Part shown: positions 20,080-30,913 of the stretch, piece by piece
How positions within the stretch are numbered: the first letter of the stretch is position 1
How the letters are laid out: every line of letters begins with the position of its first letter
The notes under the pieces: model-generated
Database searches by the model: none
Seen by the model: the letters and a program-made list of their open reading frames with translations, nothing else
Told to the model about the DNA's origin: nothing
Translations under genes and position numbers: made by a program
Source: Oscillospiraceae bacterium
GTDB lineage: Bacteria > Bacillota > Clostridia > Oscillospirales > Acutalibacteraceae
DNA length: 48,976 nt
Assembly (NCBI GenBank): GCA_015066385.1
Contig: SVOJ01000020.1
Span: 1-48,976, forward strand
Direction: 5' to 3'

Positions 20080-23000
20080 GTGCTGCAACTGATTTTGTCG
20101 CGCAGTGAAGCGCAACGCAAAGAGGAACTCGATAAAGAATTGTCTGCAGCATTGCAACAGACACAAAAACGCATTATTCTGTTGGTTCCCGAACAGTCCG
20201 CTTTTGCAAGAGATCGCGATATTTTGTTGCGGTTCGGCGCAAAGGCGGTCAGTTCCATGCTCATCTGCGGATTTTCCCGCTTTGCAACCACCCTTTTGCA
20301 GGAGGCGGGAAAGGCTGTTAAACCCCAGATTGATGCGGCAGGAAGAGCAGTGCTTATGAGCCTTGCGGTGGAAAATGCCGCAGGCGAAAACCGTTTGTAC
20401 AGTGCGCATGCAGGCAGGGAAAAGCTGATGCAGAATCTGTTGGCGGCAAGGGATGAACTGCGCCAATACGGTCTGACACCTGCCGACCTGTCGCAAGCCG
20501 CCGAACGCATCGGCGGTGAATCCCTTCGCCGTAAAACCACGGAGTTGGCACTCATTTTTGCCGCATACGATGCCCTTGTCGGCAAGCGTTTTTCCGACAA
20601 AAGCGACAACATCAATATGCTGACCTGTTTGCTTAAAAAACAGACGCTGCTTGAAAATGCAGTTATCCTTATTGACGGCTTCCGCGGCTTTACCGAGCAG
20701 CAGTTTTGTTGCATGGAGCAGTTGCTCCGACAGTGTCCGTTTGTCACCGTGTTTTTGTGCACCGAAAAAAATGCCGCCGAGGACGGTGCTTTTTCGCATG
20801 CCGAGCGTGCCCGCCGAAGACTGCACACGGCGGCACATAAAAGCGGTACAGATATAAAAGAAAAGTATCTTACTGATGCGGATCCGGAACAGACAGCATT
20901 GTCTTATCTGCGCGAAGCACTGTATAATTCGTATGCGGATGCATATAAAGAAAAAACCGATGCTGTGACCCTTGTTGCCGCGTCCGATAAATATGCCGAA
21001 TGTGATTTCTGTGCTGCCGAGGCGGCAAGGTTGTTGCGTGAGGAAGGCTATCGTGCAAGGGATATTGCCGTTATTGAGCGGCAGGCGGGTTCTTACAGCA
21101 AAGCCATTGCCGCGGCATTCCGCCGTCACGGTGTACCGTGTTTTGAAGACATGCGTCGTCCTTTGGGTGAATTTCTGCTTGTCCGTCTTGTCACGGCCGC
21201 TTGTGAAGCGGCGGGCGGCCGTCTGCAGACGGAAACACTGATGAAAGCCCTGAAAACGGGGCTGGCCGACCTGAATGTGCAGGAAGTGGCGGAACTGGAA
21301 GCCTATGCCCGTTTGTGGCAGATTGACGGTGAAGGTTGGAAAAAAGAATTCACGGGGCATCCGAGAGGCTTCGGCAAACCCATGGAGGAAACAGACCGCG
21401 AAAAGCTGTCAGCACTTGAAGCATTACGAAAAAGGGCTGTTCTGCCGATCCTGCATCTTCGTAAAGAATTGGATTGTGCGGACGGCAAAACGGCTTGTGC
21501 AGCAGTTTATAACTATCTTTTGCAAGTAAAAGCAGGTGATCGCCTGCGTGCGTTCGCCCGGCGACTGGATGCCAACGGTGACACAGCCGCCGCCATCGAA
21601 TGCGGCAGAATCTGGGATGTTCTGATGGAATTGCTCGATGCTTTGCAGGAGGCAATCGGTGTGCATACCGTTGGTGCAAAACGGTTTTCGCAGTTGTTGC
21701 AGATTATGATTTCTTCTGCCGAACTCGGTGATATTCCCGACGGGATTGACGAGGTTGCGGTCGGGGATGCCGTGCGTATCCGTCTGCAGGATGCAAAAGC
21801 GGTGTTTGTTGTCGGTGTCAATGACGGTGTATTTCCTGCCGCACAGTCCGATGCAGGTATTTTTACACAGTCCGAAAAGGCTCAATTGCGGGAAATTGAC
21901 TTTCTGTTGGGAGAATCCCCCGAAAATGCCTGTGCCGAAGAACGGCTTCTTGCCTATTGCGTGCTGACGGCGGCAAGCGAACGGCTGTATGTCAGTTACA
22001 GTGAATCCGACCTGCATGCAAAAACACAGCACAAATCGGAAATCGTGCAATCCCTTGAAAAAACATATCCGCAGTGCCGCCGTGTCAACACGGCAACGCT
22101 GTCGGTGTTTGATAAAATCTCAAGTGCACAGACAGCCTTTGAATCGGCGGCGGAGCGTTTTACGGAAAACACACCGCTGTCGGCTTCACTCGTTGCTTTT
22201 GTAAAAGAAAAAGAAGGATATGCTGACCGATTGTTGGCGGTGGAACGTGCCGCAACGGGACGAAAGTTTGTTTTTGAAGATCCCGAAGCCGCAAAAGCAT
22301 TGTTCGGTGAAAAACTGTATTTATCTCCCACCAAAATAGAAACCTATCATAAGTGCTCGTTTGCTTATTTCTGCCGTTACGGGCTGAAACTGGAACCGCC
22401 TTTTGCGGCAAAACTCGATCCGTCCAACCGAGGGCTTCTGATTCATGAGGTGCTTGAAAAACTGCTTGATCAGAACCGCAACGGTGCATTGAGTCAGTTG
22501 ACGGATGTGCAACTGCGTGAACAGATTCATGTACTGTGTGAGGAATATATAGAAAAATGTATGGGCGGCAGAGAAAATATGCCGCTTCGTCTGCAATGGC
22601 AGCTTGACCGCGCAGAGCAGACCGCCTTTGAAATTGCACAGCGGCTTCGCGCGGAATTCGGGACAAGCCTGTTTGTAACCAAAGATGTGGAATTGGCTGT
22701 CCGGGAGGATGGCTTGGTTGCTCCGTTTAGCGTCAGAACGCCCGACGGCGGACTTGTACAGGTGACGGGTATGATCGACCGTGTGGATGTCATGGCGGCC
22801 GACGGGAAAAGTTATGTCCGAGTGGTGGACTACAAAACGGGCGGAAAAAATTTCAAACTTTCCGACATCAATGCGGGACTGAATATGCAGATGCTTTTGT
22901 ATCTGATGTGCCTGTGGGACAATGCGAAAGAACGCTACGGCGATATTATACCGGCAGGGATTCTGTATGTGCCCGCCAAAACAGGTGCTCTGACATTGCC

Positions 23001-23385
23001 GCGAAATGCGACAGTGGACGAAATCGAAAAACAGAAAATTAAAAACGGCAGAATGAACGGTCTGGTGCTTGCCGAAAAACAGGTTATTCTCGGTATGGAC
23101 AGCACGGGTGCGGGGGTTTACATCAATGCCGAAATTGACAAAAAAGGCGAACTCAAAGGCAGTATTGCTTCATTGGATGAGTTTGTCCGCATTCACGAAA
23201 AAATAGAAAGTATTTTGTGCGAAATGTATGCCGATCTGCAAGACGGCTCAATTCATGCCTTGCCGATTGAAGGAACCAATTATAAAGATATATGCCGCTA
23301 TTGCGATTATGCAAATGTATGTTGCCGTGAAAACACAGACGCAGTGCGAAATCTTGATGTGACGGGAGAGGGGGCTGCACAATGA
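20080..23385 (+). CDS. addB: ATP-dependent helicase/nuclease subunit B
   Basis: AddB pairs with AddA to resect double-strand breaks and recognise Chi, the Gram-positive counterpart of RecBCD. The 1101-residue protein has a helicase-like N-terminal half and a C-terminal nuclease with VRVVDYKTGG. The four cysteines of the AddB 4Fe-4S cluster are present: C759 in TYHKCSF, and C1072, C1075 and C1081 in ICRYCDYANVC, with the expected C-x2-C-x5-C spacing. The GTG at 20080 is chosen because CAGGTGAT precedes it; the ATG at 20026 has no Shine-Dalgarno. The stop overlaps the addA start by 4 bp (ATGA), so the subunits are translationally coupled. Confidence 0.93.
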   Translation: MLQLILSRSEAQRKEELDKELSAALQQTQKRIILLVPEQSAFARDRDILLRFGAKAVSSMLICGFSRFATTLLQEAGKAVKPQIDAAGRAVLMSLAVENAAGENRLYSAHAGREKLMQNLLAARDELRQYGLTPADLSQAAERIGGESLRRKTTELALIFAAYDALVGKRFSDKSDNINMLTCLLKKQTLLENAVILIDGFRGFTEQQFCCMEQLLRQCPFVTVFLCTEKNAAEDGAFSHAERARRRLHTAAHKSGTDIKEKYLTDADPEQTALSYLREALYNSYADAYKEKTDAVTLVAASDKYAECDFCAAEAARLLREEGYRARDIAVIERQAGSYSKAIAAAFRRHGVPCFEDMRRPLGEFLLVRLVTAACEAAGGRLQTETLMKALKTGLADLNVQEVAELEAYARLWQIDGEGWKKEFTGHPRGFGKPMEETDREKLSALEALRKRAVLPILHLRKELDCADGKTACAAVYNYLLQVKAGDRLRAFARRLDANGDTAAAIECGRIWDVLMELLDALQEAIGVHTVGAKRFSQLLQIMISSAELGDIPDGIDEVAVGDAVRIRLQDAKAVFVVGVNDGVFPAAQSDAGIFTQSEKAQLREIDFLLGESPENACAEERLLAYCVLTAASERLYVSYSESDLHAKTQHKSEIVQSLEKTYPQCRRVNTATLSVFDKISSAQTAFESAAERFTENTPLSASLVAFVKEKEGYADRLLAVERAATGRKFVFEDPEAAKALFGEKLYLSPTKIETYHKCSFAYFCRYGLKLEPPFAAKLDPSNRGLLIHEVLEKLLDQNRNGALSQLTDVQLREQIHVLCEEYIEKCMGGRENMPLRLQWQLDRAEQTAFEIAQRLRAEFGTSLFVTKDVELAVREDGLVAPFSVRTPDGGLVQVTGMIDRVDVMAADGKSYVRVVDYKTGGKNFKLSDINAGLNMQMLLYLMCLWDNAKERYGDIIPAGILYVPAKTGALTLPRNATVDEIEKQKIKNGRMNGLVLAEKQVILGMDSTGAGVYINAEIDKKGELKGSIASLDEFVRIHEKIESILCEMYADLQDGSIHALPIEGTNYKDICRYCDYANVCCRENTDAVRNLDVTGEGAAQ

Positions 23386-26300
23386 ACTGGACACCCGAAC
23401 AGCAAAATGCCATTGAAGCGAACGGTTGCAGTCTGCTCATCAGTGCTGCCGCAGGCTCGGGCAAAACAGCCGTTCTGACCGAACGGGTGGCACGCAAACT
23501 CCTCAATCGTGAAAACCCGTGCAATCCCGAAGAACTGTTGGTTGTTACTTTTACCAATGCCGCCGCCGCAGAAATGCGCTTGCGCATCTGTGATAAAATC
23601 GCACAAGCGGCAAAAGAAAATCCGAGCGATCCGTTCTTTGCGAAACTGCGTGCGCGTATGGACAATGCCCGCATCTGCACCATCGACTCATTTTGCATCC
23701 GTCTTGTGCGTGAGCATTTTCACGAAGCGGATGTGGCACCCGATTTTCGTCTGATGGATGACGGCGAATGTAAATTATTACAACGCAAAGCGGTGGCACA
23801 GGTGCTCGAACAATTGCACACCGAAAAGGATGCCGATTTTGTGCAATTGTGTGCCATGTTTGAACAAGGGCAAAGTGACGAACAACTGGCAGAGTGCATT
23901 TTGCAGATGCATCACTATTGTTCGGCATATCCTTTTGCAGAACAGTGGCTGAACGGTGTTCTTGATTATTACACTTCGGCACATCCGCAGGACAGTATAT
24001 GGGGGAAAATTCTGCTCGACCGCCTGAAAACAGGCTTGCAATATTGCATTTCACTGTATGACCGTTCTCTTTGTGATATTCTCGGTGCGGATGATCTGAC
24101 CGCAAAATATGAAGAATTTCTCAAAACGGAGAAATTCGGTTTTGAACGTGCTTTGCAGGCGGCACAGGATGGGTGGGATGCCGCTGTTGCCGCCATGTCC
24201 CGTATGACTTTTGCAACATTCCCGATTCTTCGCAAGCCTTCTGATCCCGATTGCAAGGATGCCGTGAAGGCAAGACGTGATTACTGCAAAAAAGAATTTG
24301 CCATTTTAGCGGCGTTGTTGCCTGCCGACAGCGAAGAACACGAGGAAGACCTGCAGGTGCTTCGTCCTGTTGTGCGTTCGTTGGTGCATGCGGTGCGCTT
24401 GTTCTCCGCGCGTTTGCTTGACGAGAAGCGGGAACTGAATGCCTATGATTTTTCCGATATCACATCGTTTGCATTGGGACTTCTTGTGCGCAATGAAAGC
24501 GGTGTTGTTGAACGTACCCCGTTGGCGGAAGAACTCAGCGGTGAATTCAAAGAGATTCTGGTCGATGAATATCAGGATACCAACGAAGCACAGGACATGC
24601 TGTTCAGAGCACTGTCAAAAGATGAAAAGAATCTGTTTACCGTCGGTGATGTGAAACAGAGTATCTATAAATTCCGTCTTGCCATGCCCGAATTGTTCCT
24701 GCATAAGGCGGAAACCTTTGTGCCGTATGAGGACGGATCGCAAGCCTCCAAAATCATCCTCGGCAATAATTTTCGCAGCCGCAAAGGGGTTGTGGATCTT
24801 GTGAATTTTGTTTTCTCCCGCATTATGACAAAACAAGCGGGGGAGATGGATTATACCAAAGACGAAGAACTTGTTTTTTCGGCTGATTACCAACCCATTG
24901 AAGGTGCCGAAAGCGAATGGCATCTGCTTGAAACAAACGGTCAAAGTAAAGAGGAAGCACTGCGTGCGCAGGCACGGTATGCGGCGGATCGTATTCTTGA
25001 ATTTATACGACAAAAAACTCCCGTGCGTACAAAAACGGGTACCCGTCCCGCCGGATTCGGCGATTTCTGTATTCTGCTTCGCACCGTCAAAAAGGCGGCA
25101 GATGTGTTTGCCGCAGAATGTCAGGCACGCGGAATACCCGTGTCCTATGAAAAAAGCGGCGGTTTTTTTGAAACAGCGGAAATTCGCACGATGTTGTCAT
25201 TTTTGCATATTCTGGACGATCCTTACCGTGATGTGGATACTCTTGCCGTACTGTATTCGCCGCTGTATGGCTTTGCATCGGACGAAATCACGCAGATCCG
25301 TCTGTTGGCAACAAAACAGCCCTTGTATGTTTGCCTGCAATTGGCAGCCGACGGCGGAAATAAAAAAGCGGCAGATTTTCTTGCCGATTGCGAGGCATTC
25401 CGCACTGTTGCCGTTGCAGGAAACACTGCCGATCTTTTACGGCAACTGTATGACCGTACGGGCTTTACAAGTGTTGTATATGCAAGTGACGGCGGGGATG
25501 TGCGTTTTCGCAATTTGTTGGTGCTTCTGGAATATGCCGCTGATTTTGATAAGAACATCGGCAACGGCTTGTTCGGTTTTTTGCGTTATATCGACGGGCT
25601 GATTGAAAACGGGCAAAAATTAGATGGTGCGGCAGGGGCTGCGGCAGATTGTGGTTTTGTCCGTATTATGAGTATTCATAAATCCAAGGGATTGGAGTTT
25701 CCGTTTGTCATTCTGGCGGGAACGGAAAAAGAATTCAACCGCATGGACAGCCGTAAACCTTTGTTGATTTCCCATAATGCGGGCATCGGTATCCGCAGGC
25801 AGGATCGTGAAACGCTTCGCCGCTTTGATACGGTCGGGTCGCGTGCCGTGCGGCAGGTGCTTGACAGCGGTGTCAATGCCGAAGAAATGCGGCTTTTGTA
25901 TGTTGCCATGACCCGTGCGGCAGAGCATTTGCTGATCCTGACTTCTTTGAATAAAGTCGGTGAAAAACTGGCACAGGAGGCCTGTTTCTTAACCGATACC
26001 CTGCAACCGTCGGAATACCGTCTTTGCAAAGCAAACAGTTTTGCGGACTGGTTATTGCCGACTTTGCTGACCCATCCCGATGCATCGGCTTTACGCGGTT
26101 TTACCGTTGCACATGAAGACGGTCTTTCCGCTTTGAAAGTCTGTTTTACGGATGAAGAAGACCCTGCACAGGATGCACAACAGACACAGGAAATCGCCTT
26201 GCCGCAGGAAAAACTGCTGACTGAAATCCGCAGACGGGCAGATTATGTGTACCCCTTTGCGGTGCTGGACGGTGTACCCGTCAAACGAACCGCATCCGAT

Positions 26301-26900
26301 CTGTATGCGGAAAAATTCAATACCGACTTTTTTGCTTCTTCCAAACCCGCCTTTCTGTGCGGCGGGGGGCTGACCCCTGCGGAACGCGGAACGGCTGTAC
26401 ATAAATTTCTGCAATACTGTTCATTGGATCCGAATGCGGATGCCCCGCAGGTGCAAGCGGAACGGATGTGTTCGGCAGGCTTGTTGAGCGAACGGGAAGT
26501 GTCTGCGATCGATTTTGCAAAAACCGCGGCATTCCTGCAATCTGAAACCGCGTTTCGTGCAAGAAATGCACAGCAACTGCATCGTGAAATGCAGTTTACC
26601 GTTGCGGTTCATGCAAATGAATTTGTAAAGGATCTGCCGGATTTTGTGCAGGAGGAAAATACGGTCGTTATCGGTAAAATTGATATGCTCTTTGTGGAAG
26701 ACGGACAGGCGGTCATTGTGGATTACAAAACAGACCGCGTGAAATCTTTGGATATTCTGTGCGATCGTTATGCCGAACAGATCCGCATGTATGCCCGTGC
26801 CGCAACCGAAATTTTAGGTGTTCCGGTCAAAGAGGCGGTGCTGTTTTCCATCCATCTCGGACAGACTGTCGCAGTGGATCTGAAAGACGAAAAAAAGTGA
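23382..26900 (+). CDS. addA: ATP-dependent helicase/nuclease subunit A
   Basis: The 1172-residue protein is a UvrD-like superfamily 1 helicase with a fused nuclease. The Q motif and Walker A read TPEQQNAIEANGCSLLISAA then AGSGKT near the N terminus. The Walker B/DEQD-type motif is LVDEYQDTNEAQD (about residues 395-407). Motif III-IV regions include GDVKQSIYKFRLAMPELF, and MSIHKSKGLEFPFVILAG and LLYVAMTRAAEHL are the late helicase motifs. The C-terminal RecB-type nuclease has VIVDYKTDRVKS. AddA supplies the 3'-5' motor and one nuclease of AddAB. Length and motifs are complete. It is expressed with addB. Confidence 0.95.
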   Translation: MNWTPEQQNAIEANGCSLLISAAAGSGKTAVLTERVARKLLNRENPCNPEELLVVTFTNAAAAEMRLRICDKIAQAAKENPSDPFFAKLRARMDNARICTIDSFCIRLVREHFHEADVAPDFRLMDDGECKLLQRKAVAQVLEQLHTEKDADFVQLCAMFEQGQSDEQLAECILQMHHYCSAYPFAEQWLNGVLDYYTSAHPQDSIWGKILLDRLKTGLQYCISLYDRSLCDILGADDLTAKYEEFLKTEKFGFERALQAAQDGWDAAVAAMSRMTFATFPILRKPSDPDCKDAVKARRDYCKKEFAILAALLPADSEEHEEDLQVLRPVVRSLVHAVRLFSARLLDEKRELNAYDFSDITSFALGLLVRNESGVVERTPLAEELSGEFKEILVDEYQDTNEAQDMLFRALSKDEKNLFTVGDVKQSIYKFRLAMPELFLHKAETFVPYEDGSQASKIILGNNFRSRKGVVDLVNFVFSRIMTKQAGEMDYTKDEELVFSADYQPIEGAESEWHLLETNGQSKEEALRAQARYAADRILEFIRQKTPVRTKTGTRPAGFGDFCILLRTVKKAADVFAAECQARGIPVSYEKSGGFFETAEIRTMLSFLHILDDPYRDVDTLAVLYSPLYGFASDEITQIRLLATKQPLYVCLQLAADGGNKKAADFLADCEAFRTVAVAGNTADLLRQLYDRTGFTSVVYASDGGDVRFRNLLVLLEYAADFDKNIGNGLFGFLRYIDGLIENGQKLDGAAGAAADCGFVRIMSIHKSKGLEFPFVILAGTEKEFNRMDSRKPLLISHNAGIGIRRQDRETLRRFDTVGSRAVRQVLDSGVNAEEMRLLYVAMTRAAEHLLILTSLNKVGEKLAQEACFLTDTLQPSEYRLCKANSFADWLLPTLLTHPDASALRGFTVAHEDGLSALKVCFTDEEDPAQDAQQTQEIALPQEKLLTEIRRRADYVYPFAVLDGVPVKRTASDLYAEKFNTDFFASSKPAFLCGGGLTPAERGTAVHKFLQYCSLDPNADAPQVQAERMCSAGLLSEREVSAIDFAKTAAFLQSETAFRARNAQQLHREMQFTVAVHANEFVKDLPDFVQEENTVVIGKIDMLFVEDGQAVIVDYKTDRVKSLDILCDRYAEQIRMYARAATEILGVPVKEAVLFSIHLGQTVAVDLKDEKK

Positions 26901-26919
26901 AAAAAATATCAAAAATCTC

Positions 26920-26948
26920 TTGCATTTTCAAATTCTTTGTGTTATAAT
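26920..26948 (+). promoter_or_regulatory. Sigma-A promoter of rpmE
   Basis: TTGCAT at 26920-26925 and TATAAT at 26943-26948 are 17 bp apart. A leader of about 80 bases precedes rpmE. Confidence 0.8.
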
Positions 26949-27034
26949 GCCGTTTGCTATGTTGATTAGGGAAAGCCGCCCCGATCAAAATCGGATACTT
27001 TCCCGCATAAGTATTAACGAAGAGGTGAACCTAA

Positions 27035-27241
27035 ATGAAGCAGGGCATCCATCCCAACTACAGTGCAACAGAAGTCAGATGCGCTTGCGGTGCTGTTTTT
27101 GAAACTGCATCCACCAAGCAGAACCTTCGTGTAGATATCTGCTCGAAGTGCCATCCCTATTTTACCGGTAAACAGAAACTCGTTGACACCGGCGGACGTG
27201 TTGACAGATTCAAAAAGCGTTACAATCTCGAGAATAACTAA
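27035..27241 (+). CDS. rpmE: 50S ribosomal protein L31 (zinc-binding type)
   Basis: The 68-residue protein carries the four zinc cysteines of the C+ form of L31: C16 and C18 in RCACGAVF, and C36 and C39 in [28 protein letters not shown] is the conserved L31 C-terminal block. L31 sits at the subunit bridge of the 70S ribosome. C+ versions are the zinc-replete form, and no C- paralogue is seen here. It has its own promoter and a following hairpin. The ribosome binding site is GAGGTG. Confidence 0.95.
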   Translation: MKQGIHPNYSATEVRCACGAVFETASTKQNLRVDICSKCHPYFTGKQKLVDTGGRVDRFKKRYNLENN

Positions 27242-27271
27242 AATCTCGCAAACACAATTTTTTCGAAAAAA

Positions 27272-27302
27272 AACGGTACTCTCGCGGTGCCGCTTTTTTC
27301 TA
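27272..27302 (+). terminator. Probable terminator after rpmE
   Basis: CGGTAC and GTGCCG pair, extended by flanking A-run and T-run, before CTTTTTTCT. The stem is short. Confidence 0.55.
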
Positions 27303-27332
27303 TTTCCCGAAAAGTCAGGAGGCACTTTTTTT

Positions 27333-27959
27333 TTGAAGTCCTATCTCACACTTGAAAAAGCGGCAAAAACAGAATATATTGTCAAGCATTCCCGCTTCAT
27401 CACAACCGTAGCCCCCGTCGAAACCAATGAGCAGGCTGTGCAGTTTGTTGCAGATGTGCGAAGCCAATACAGCGATGCCACCCACAATGTGTATGCCTAT
27501 GTTCTTCGTGAAGGACAGATGAAGCGTTATTCCGATGACGGAGAGCCGCAGGGCACGGCAGGTATGCCCGTGCTGGATGTTTTGCTCAAATCGGGTGTGA
27601 CGGATTGTGCATTGGTTGTTACGCGGTATTTCGGCGGAATCTTGCTCGGAGGCGGCGGACTCGTGCGGGCTTATTCGCATTCCGCATCGCTTGGTGTGGA
27701 GGCTGCCGGTATTGTTCGCATGTCCTTGTGTGCAATCATGGAAATGACCTGTGATTATTCCTTTTACGGCAAAGTGCCCGCATTGCTGGCGGATTTTGAA
27801 GCCATTACGCAGGATACGCAATTTACGGACAATGTGACGGTTGTATTCCGTATGCCTGCCGAACATGTGGATGCATTCGAAAAGGAACTGACCGAGCGCA
27901 GTTTCGGTAAGTTTTATGCAAAAAAACGGGAGGAAATATTCGCTCCGATAAAAATTTAA
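27333..27959 (+). CDS. YigZ/IMPACT-family protein
   Basis: The 208-residue protein matches the UPF0029/YigZ family. The hallmark stretch is THNVYAYVLREGQMKRYSDD then GEPQGTAGMPVL, followed by VVTRYFGGILLGGGGLVRAY. A small second domain (about residues 140-205) fits the DUF1949-like tail. IMPACT proteins in eukaryotes affect GCN2 signalling; the bacterial role is uncertain but ribosome-related functions have been proposed. The start is TTG at 27333, 10 bp after AGGAGG. The longer in-frame extension to 27183 would run through rpmE and its terminator and is rejected. Confidence 0.88.
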   Translation: MKSYLTLEKAAKTEYIVKHSRFITTVAPVETNEQAVQFVADVRSQYSDATHNVYAYVLREGQMKRYSDDGEPQGTAGMPVLDVLLKSGVTDCALVVTRYFGGILLGGGGLVRAYSHSASLGVEAAGIVRMSLCAIMEMTCDYSFYGKVPALLADFEAITQDTQFTDNVTVVFRMPAEHVDAFEKELTERSFGKFYAKKREEIFAPIKI

Positions 27960-28025
27960 GTTTTTTAAAGGGATTTTGTTTAAAAAAGCGTATAATAATA
28001 TGTGATAACTTAAGGAGGGAATATT

Positions 28026-29786
28026 GTGCGGTTCAGTGACTCATTTCTGAATGATCTGCGTTCCAAAGTCGATATTGAAGAACTGATTGCACGGTATGCA
28101 GAAGTGCGCGGCAGAGGCCGTACACCGGTCTGTTTGTGCCCGTTTCACAATGAAAAGACCCCTTCCTTTGTGATTTATAAAGATAACCAATCTTATTATT
28201 GCTTCGGGTGCGGAGCCGGCGGCGATGCCATTACTTTTATCCGCACAATTGAAAATCTGGATTATACGGAAGCCGTCCGTTTTTTGTGTGAACGCACGGG
28301 TACGGATTTTCCGAATGATCCGGTGGATGATGAATTGACACGGCAAAGACGCCGTTGTTATGAAGCCAACAGGGAAGCGGCACGGTTTTTTCATGCCCAG
28401 CTTTCCCAACCGCATGCGCAGCAGGCAAGAGAATATATTCAAAAACGCGCATTGACCAAAGAAACGGTCGTGCGGTTCGGTATCGGTTATGCACCCGCTT
28501 CATGGGATGCATTGCTCAAACACATGCGGTCAAAAGGGTTTACGGATCAGGAGTTGATTCTCTATGATCTGGCAAGAAAAACAGCAAAGGGTTCTTGTAT
28601 TGATGCTTTCAGAAATCGCCTGATCTTTCCGATCATTGATCTGCGGGGCAATGTCATTGCCTTCGGCGGACGTGTGCTTGATGATTCAAAGCCCAAATAC
28701 CTGAACACTTCCGATACCGTCGTATATAAAAAAAGTCAGGCTCTTTATGCGCTGAATGTTGCAAAAAACGGGAACAATGACCGTTTGATTCTTTGTGAGG
28801 GTTATATGGATGTGATAAGTCTCCATCAGGCAGGCTTTACACAGGCAGTTGCCGGTTTGGGCACAGCCTTCACGCCTGAACAGGCCAAATTGCTCAGTCG
28901 TTACTGCACGGAACTTCTTATCTGCTTCGACTCGGACGAAGCGGGCATGAAAGCAACACAGCGTGCCCGTAAAATCCTTGCGAATACGGATGTGAAATTG
29001 CGTGTTGTCCGTATGGTCGGCGGTAAGGACCCTGATGAAATCATCAAAAAATACGGTAAAGAACGCATGCGTGAAATTCTGGAAGGTGCGGTCAATGAAA
29101 CCGAGTTTGCTCTGCAGAGTGCGAAGGCACGATTTGATACGGAAACGGCAGACGGGAAAGTCGGTTATCTGAATGAAGCGGTCAGTGTGCTTGCTGCAAT
29201 TCCGAATGCTGTCAAACGTGATGTTTATATTACCCAGCTGGCAGGGGAGTTGCAGGTTTCCAAAGCGGCGATTGAATCGCAGGTTGCCAAGCTTTACAGG
29301 AATGCGCGCAAAAAGGAAGAAAAAGAATTTTTCGGACAAGCAGTCAAACATTTGAGAGGGGAGGACACACCATCTCCCAATCCCGATAAACGGCGGTGGC
29401 CGCGTGCTGTCAAGGCAGAGGAACATCTGCTTGCGGCATTGCTTGCCAATCCCGCTTATTTGCGAAAATTTGCGTCCCGTCTGAACGCGGACATCTTTTT
29501 ATCACCGTTCAATAAGCGGATTTTTGTTGCAATTTCCGAAAAAATCGAACACAATCTCAGTCTGATGCCGTCTTCTTTCTGCGAAACGGAAAGCGAAGAA
29601 ACGGTTGCCTACATATCCATGTTGCTTGCGTTGTCTTCGCAGGTGGGTACAACGGAAAAATCATTCGGAGATTACCTTACAATTCTGGCACAGGAAAAGA
29701 AAAAGGCAGAACGCAGTGAGAGCGGTCCGCTGACGGATGCGGATTTTCTTGCGCGTATTGCCGATTGTAAAAAAACGGATAGTTGA
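28026..29786 (+). CDS. dnaG: DNA primase
   Basis: DnaG makes RNA primers at the replication fork. The 586-residue protein has the N-terminal zinc finger [11 protein letters not shown] with [10 protein letters not shown], the primase core motif [20 protein letters not shown] and the TOPRIM residues LILCEGYMD and [10 protein letters not shown]. The C-terminal third (residues 450-586) is the helicase-interaction domain. GTG 28026 has GGAGGG upstream. rpoD follows after 13 bp, the classical dnaG-rpoD macromolecular-synthesis operon; rpsU is not part of it here. Confidence 0.95.
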   Translation: MRFSDSFLNDLRSKVDIEELIARYAEVRGRGRTPVCLCPFHNEKTPSFVIYKDNQSYYCFGCGAGGDAITFIRTIENLDYTEAVRFLCERTGTDFPNDPVDDELTRQRRRCYEANREAARFFHAQLSQPHAQQAREYIQKRALTKETVVRFGIGYAPASWDALLKHMRSKGFTDQELILYDLARKTAKGSCIDAFRNRLIFPIIDLRGNVIAFGGRVLDDSKPKYLNTSDTVVYKKSQALYALNVAKNGNNDRLILCEGYMDVISLHQAGFTQAVAGLGTAFTPEQAKLLSRYCTELLICFDSDEAGMKATQRARKILANTDVKLRVVRMVGGKDPDEIIKKYGKERMREILEGAVNETEFALQSAKARFDTETADGKVGYLNEAVSVLAAIPNAVKRDVYITQLAGELQVSKAAIESQVAKLYRNARKKEEKEFFGQAVKHLRGEDTPSPNPDKRRWPRAVKAEEHLLAALLANPAYLRKFASRLNADIFLSPFNKRIFVAISEKIEHNLSLMPSSFCETESEETVAYISMLLALSSQVGTTEKSFGDYLTILAQEKKKAERSESGPLTDADFLARIADCKKTDS

Positions 29787-29799
29787 AAGGAAGAAAGAT

Positions 29800-30894
29800 A
29801 TGGAACACACTGAAAAACCCAACAGCCTTGCCTCGTTGATCGAAAAAGGTAAGGCGGCAGGAAAACTGTCCACAAAAGACATCGATATGCTCCTTCTGGA
29901 GAATGATATCGACATTGAAGAACTTGACAAAATCTATGAACTCATTGAGCAGAACAACATCGAACTCATTGATGAAATGTCTGATCTTGCCGCAGAAGCG
30001 CTCAACTTTGATTCCGAAGTTGCGCGTGTTTATGATGCAGACAGCAGCGAAATGGACAAGAACGGTGTTCTGGATGATCCCGTCAAAGTGTATCTGCGTG
30101 ATATAGGCAGAATTTCCCTTCTGACCAGTGAAGAGGAAACTGCCCTTGCCATCCGTGTTTCGGAAGGTGATAAAGAAGCCAAAAACAAACTCATTCAGGC
30201 GAACCTGCGTCTGGTTGTCAGTATTGCAAAAAGACATCTCGGCAGAGGTCTGCAGTTGTTGGATCTGATTCAGGAAGGAAATCTGGGTCTTATCAAAGCG
30301 GTTGACAAGTTTGACTATACCAAGGGCTTCAAATTCTCTACTTATGCAACCTGGTGGATCAAGCAGGCAATCACCCGTGCCATTGCAGATCAGGCAAGAA
30401 CCATCCGCATTCCCGTACACATGGTTGAAACCATCAACCGTGTCAAAAAGACCAACAGCATGCTGTTGCATAAAAACGGCAAAGAACCTACCGAAGATGA
30501 AATTGCCGCCGAACTGAGTATGTCTGTTGAACGTGTGCGTGAGATTCTGCGTGTTTCGCAGGAACCCGTTTCTTTGGAAACCCCTATCGGCGAAGAAGAT
30601 GACAGCCATCTGGGTGACTTCATTCCCGATGAAGATGCACTTGCACCCGCAGAAGCTGCTTCCCGCGAAATGCTCAAGGAAGCCCTTGCTTCCGTGCTTG
30701 AAACCCTTACTCCCCGTGAAGCAAGAGTGCTGACACTTCGTTATGGTCTTGAAGACGGCCATCCCCGCACACTTGAAGAAGTCGGCCGTGAATTTGACGT
30801 TACCCGTGAACGTATTCGTCAGATCGAAACAAAGGCTCTGCGTAAACTCAGACATCCGCAGCGCAGCAAGCGTCTGAAGGACTTTTTGGAATAA
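29800..30894 (+). CDS. rpoD: RNA polymerase primary sigma factor
   Basis: The 364-residue sigma-A is short, like other Firmicutes. It contains the 1.1-like acidic N terminus, region 1.2 ([17 protein letters not shown]), region 2 ([20 protein letters not shown] and [20 protein letters not shown]), region 3 and region 4 ([20 protein letters not shown]). The region 2.4 and 4.2 helices recognise the TATAAT and TTGACA boxes seen throughout this window. ATG 29800 follows AAAGGAAG. The same frame is open 21 codons further upstream, into dnaG, without a start signal. Confidence 0.97.
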   Translation: MEHTEKPNSLASLIEKGKAAGKLSTKDIDMLLLENDIDIEELDKIYELIEQNNIELIDEMSDLAAEALNFDSEVARVYDADSSEMDKNGVLDDPVKVYLRDIGRISLLTSEEETALAIRVSEGDKEAKNKLIQANLRLVVSIAKRHLGRGLQLLDLIQEGNLGLIKAVDKFDYTKGFKFSTYATWWIKQAITRAIADQARTIRIPVHMVETINRVKKTNSMLLHKNGKEPTEDEIAAELSMSVERVREILRVSQEPVSLETPIGEEDDSHLGDFIPDEDALAPAEAASREMLKEALASVLETLTPREARVLTLRYGLEDGHPRTLEEVGREFDVTRERIRQIETKALRKLRHPQRSKRLKDFLE

Positions 30895-30913
30895 GAAAAC
30901 GGGGGTGTTTGTT

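Noticed and set aside
27961-28020. Promoter for dnaG
   Set aside because: TATAAT is present near 27992, but no -35 box stands at an acceptable distance, so I did not list it.
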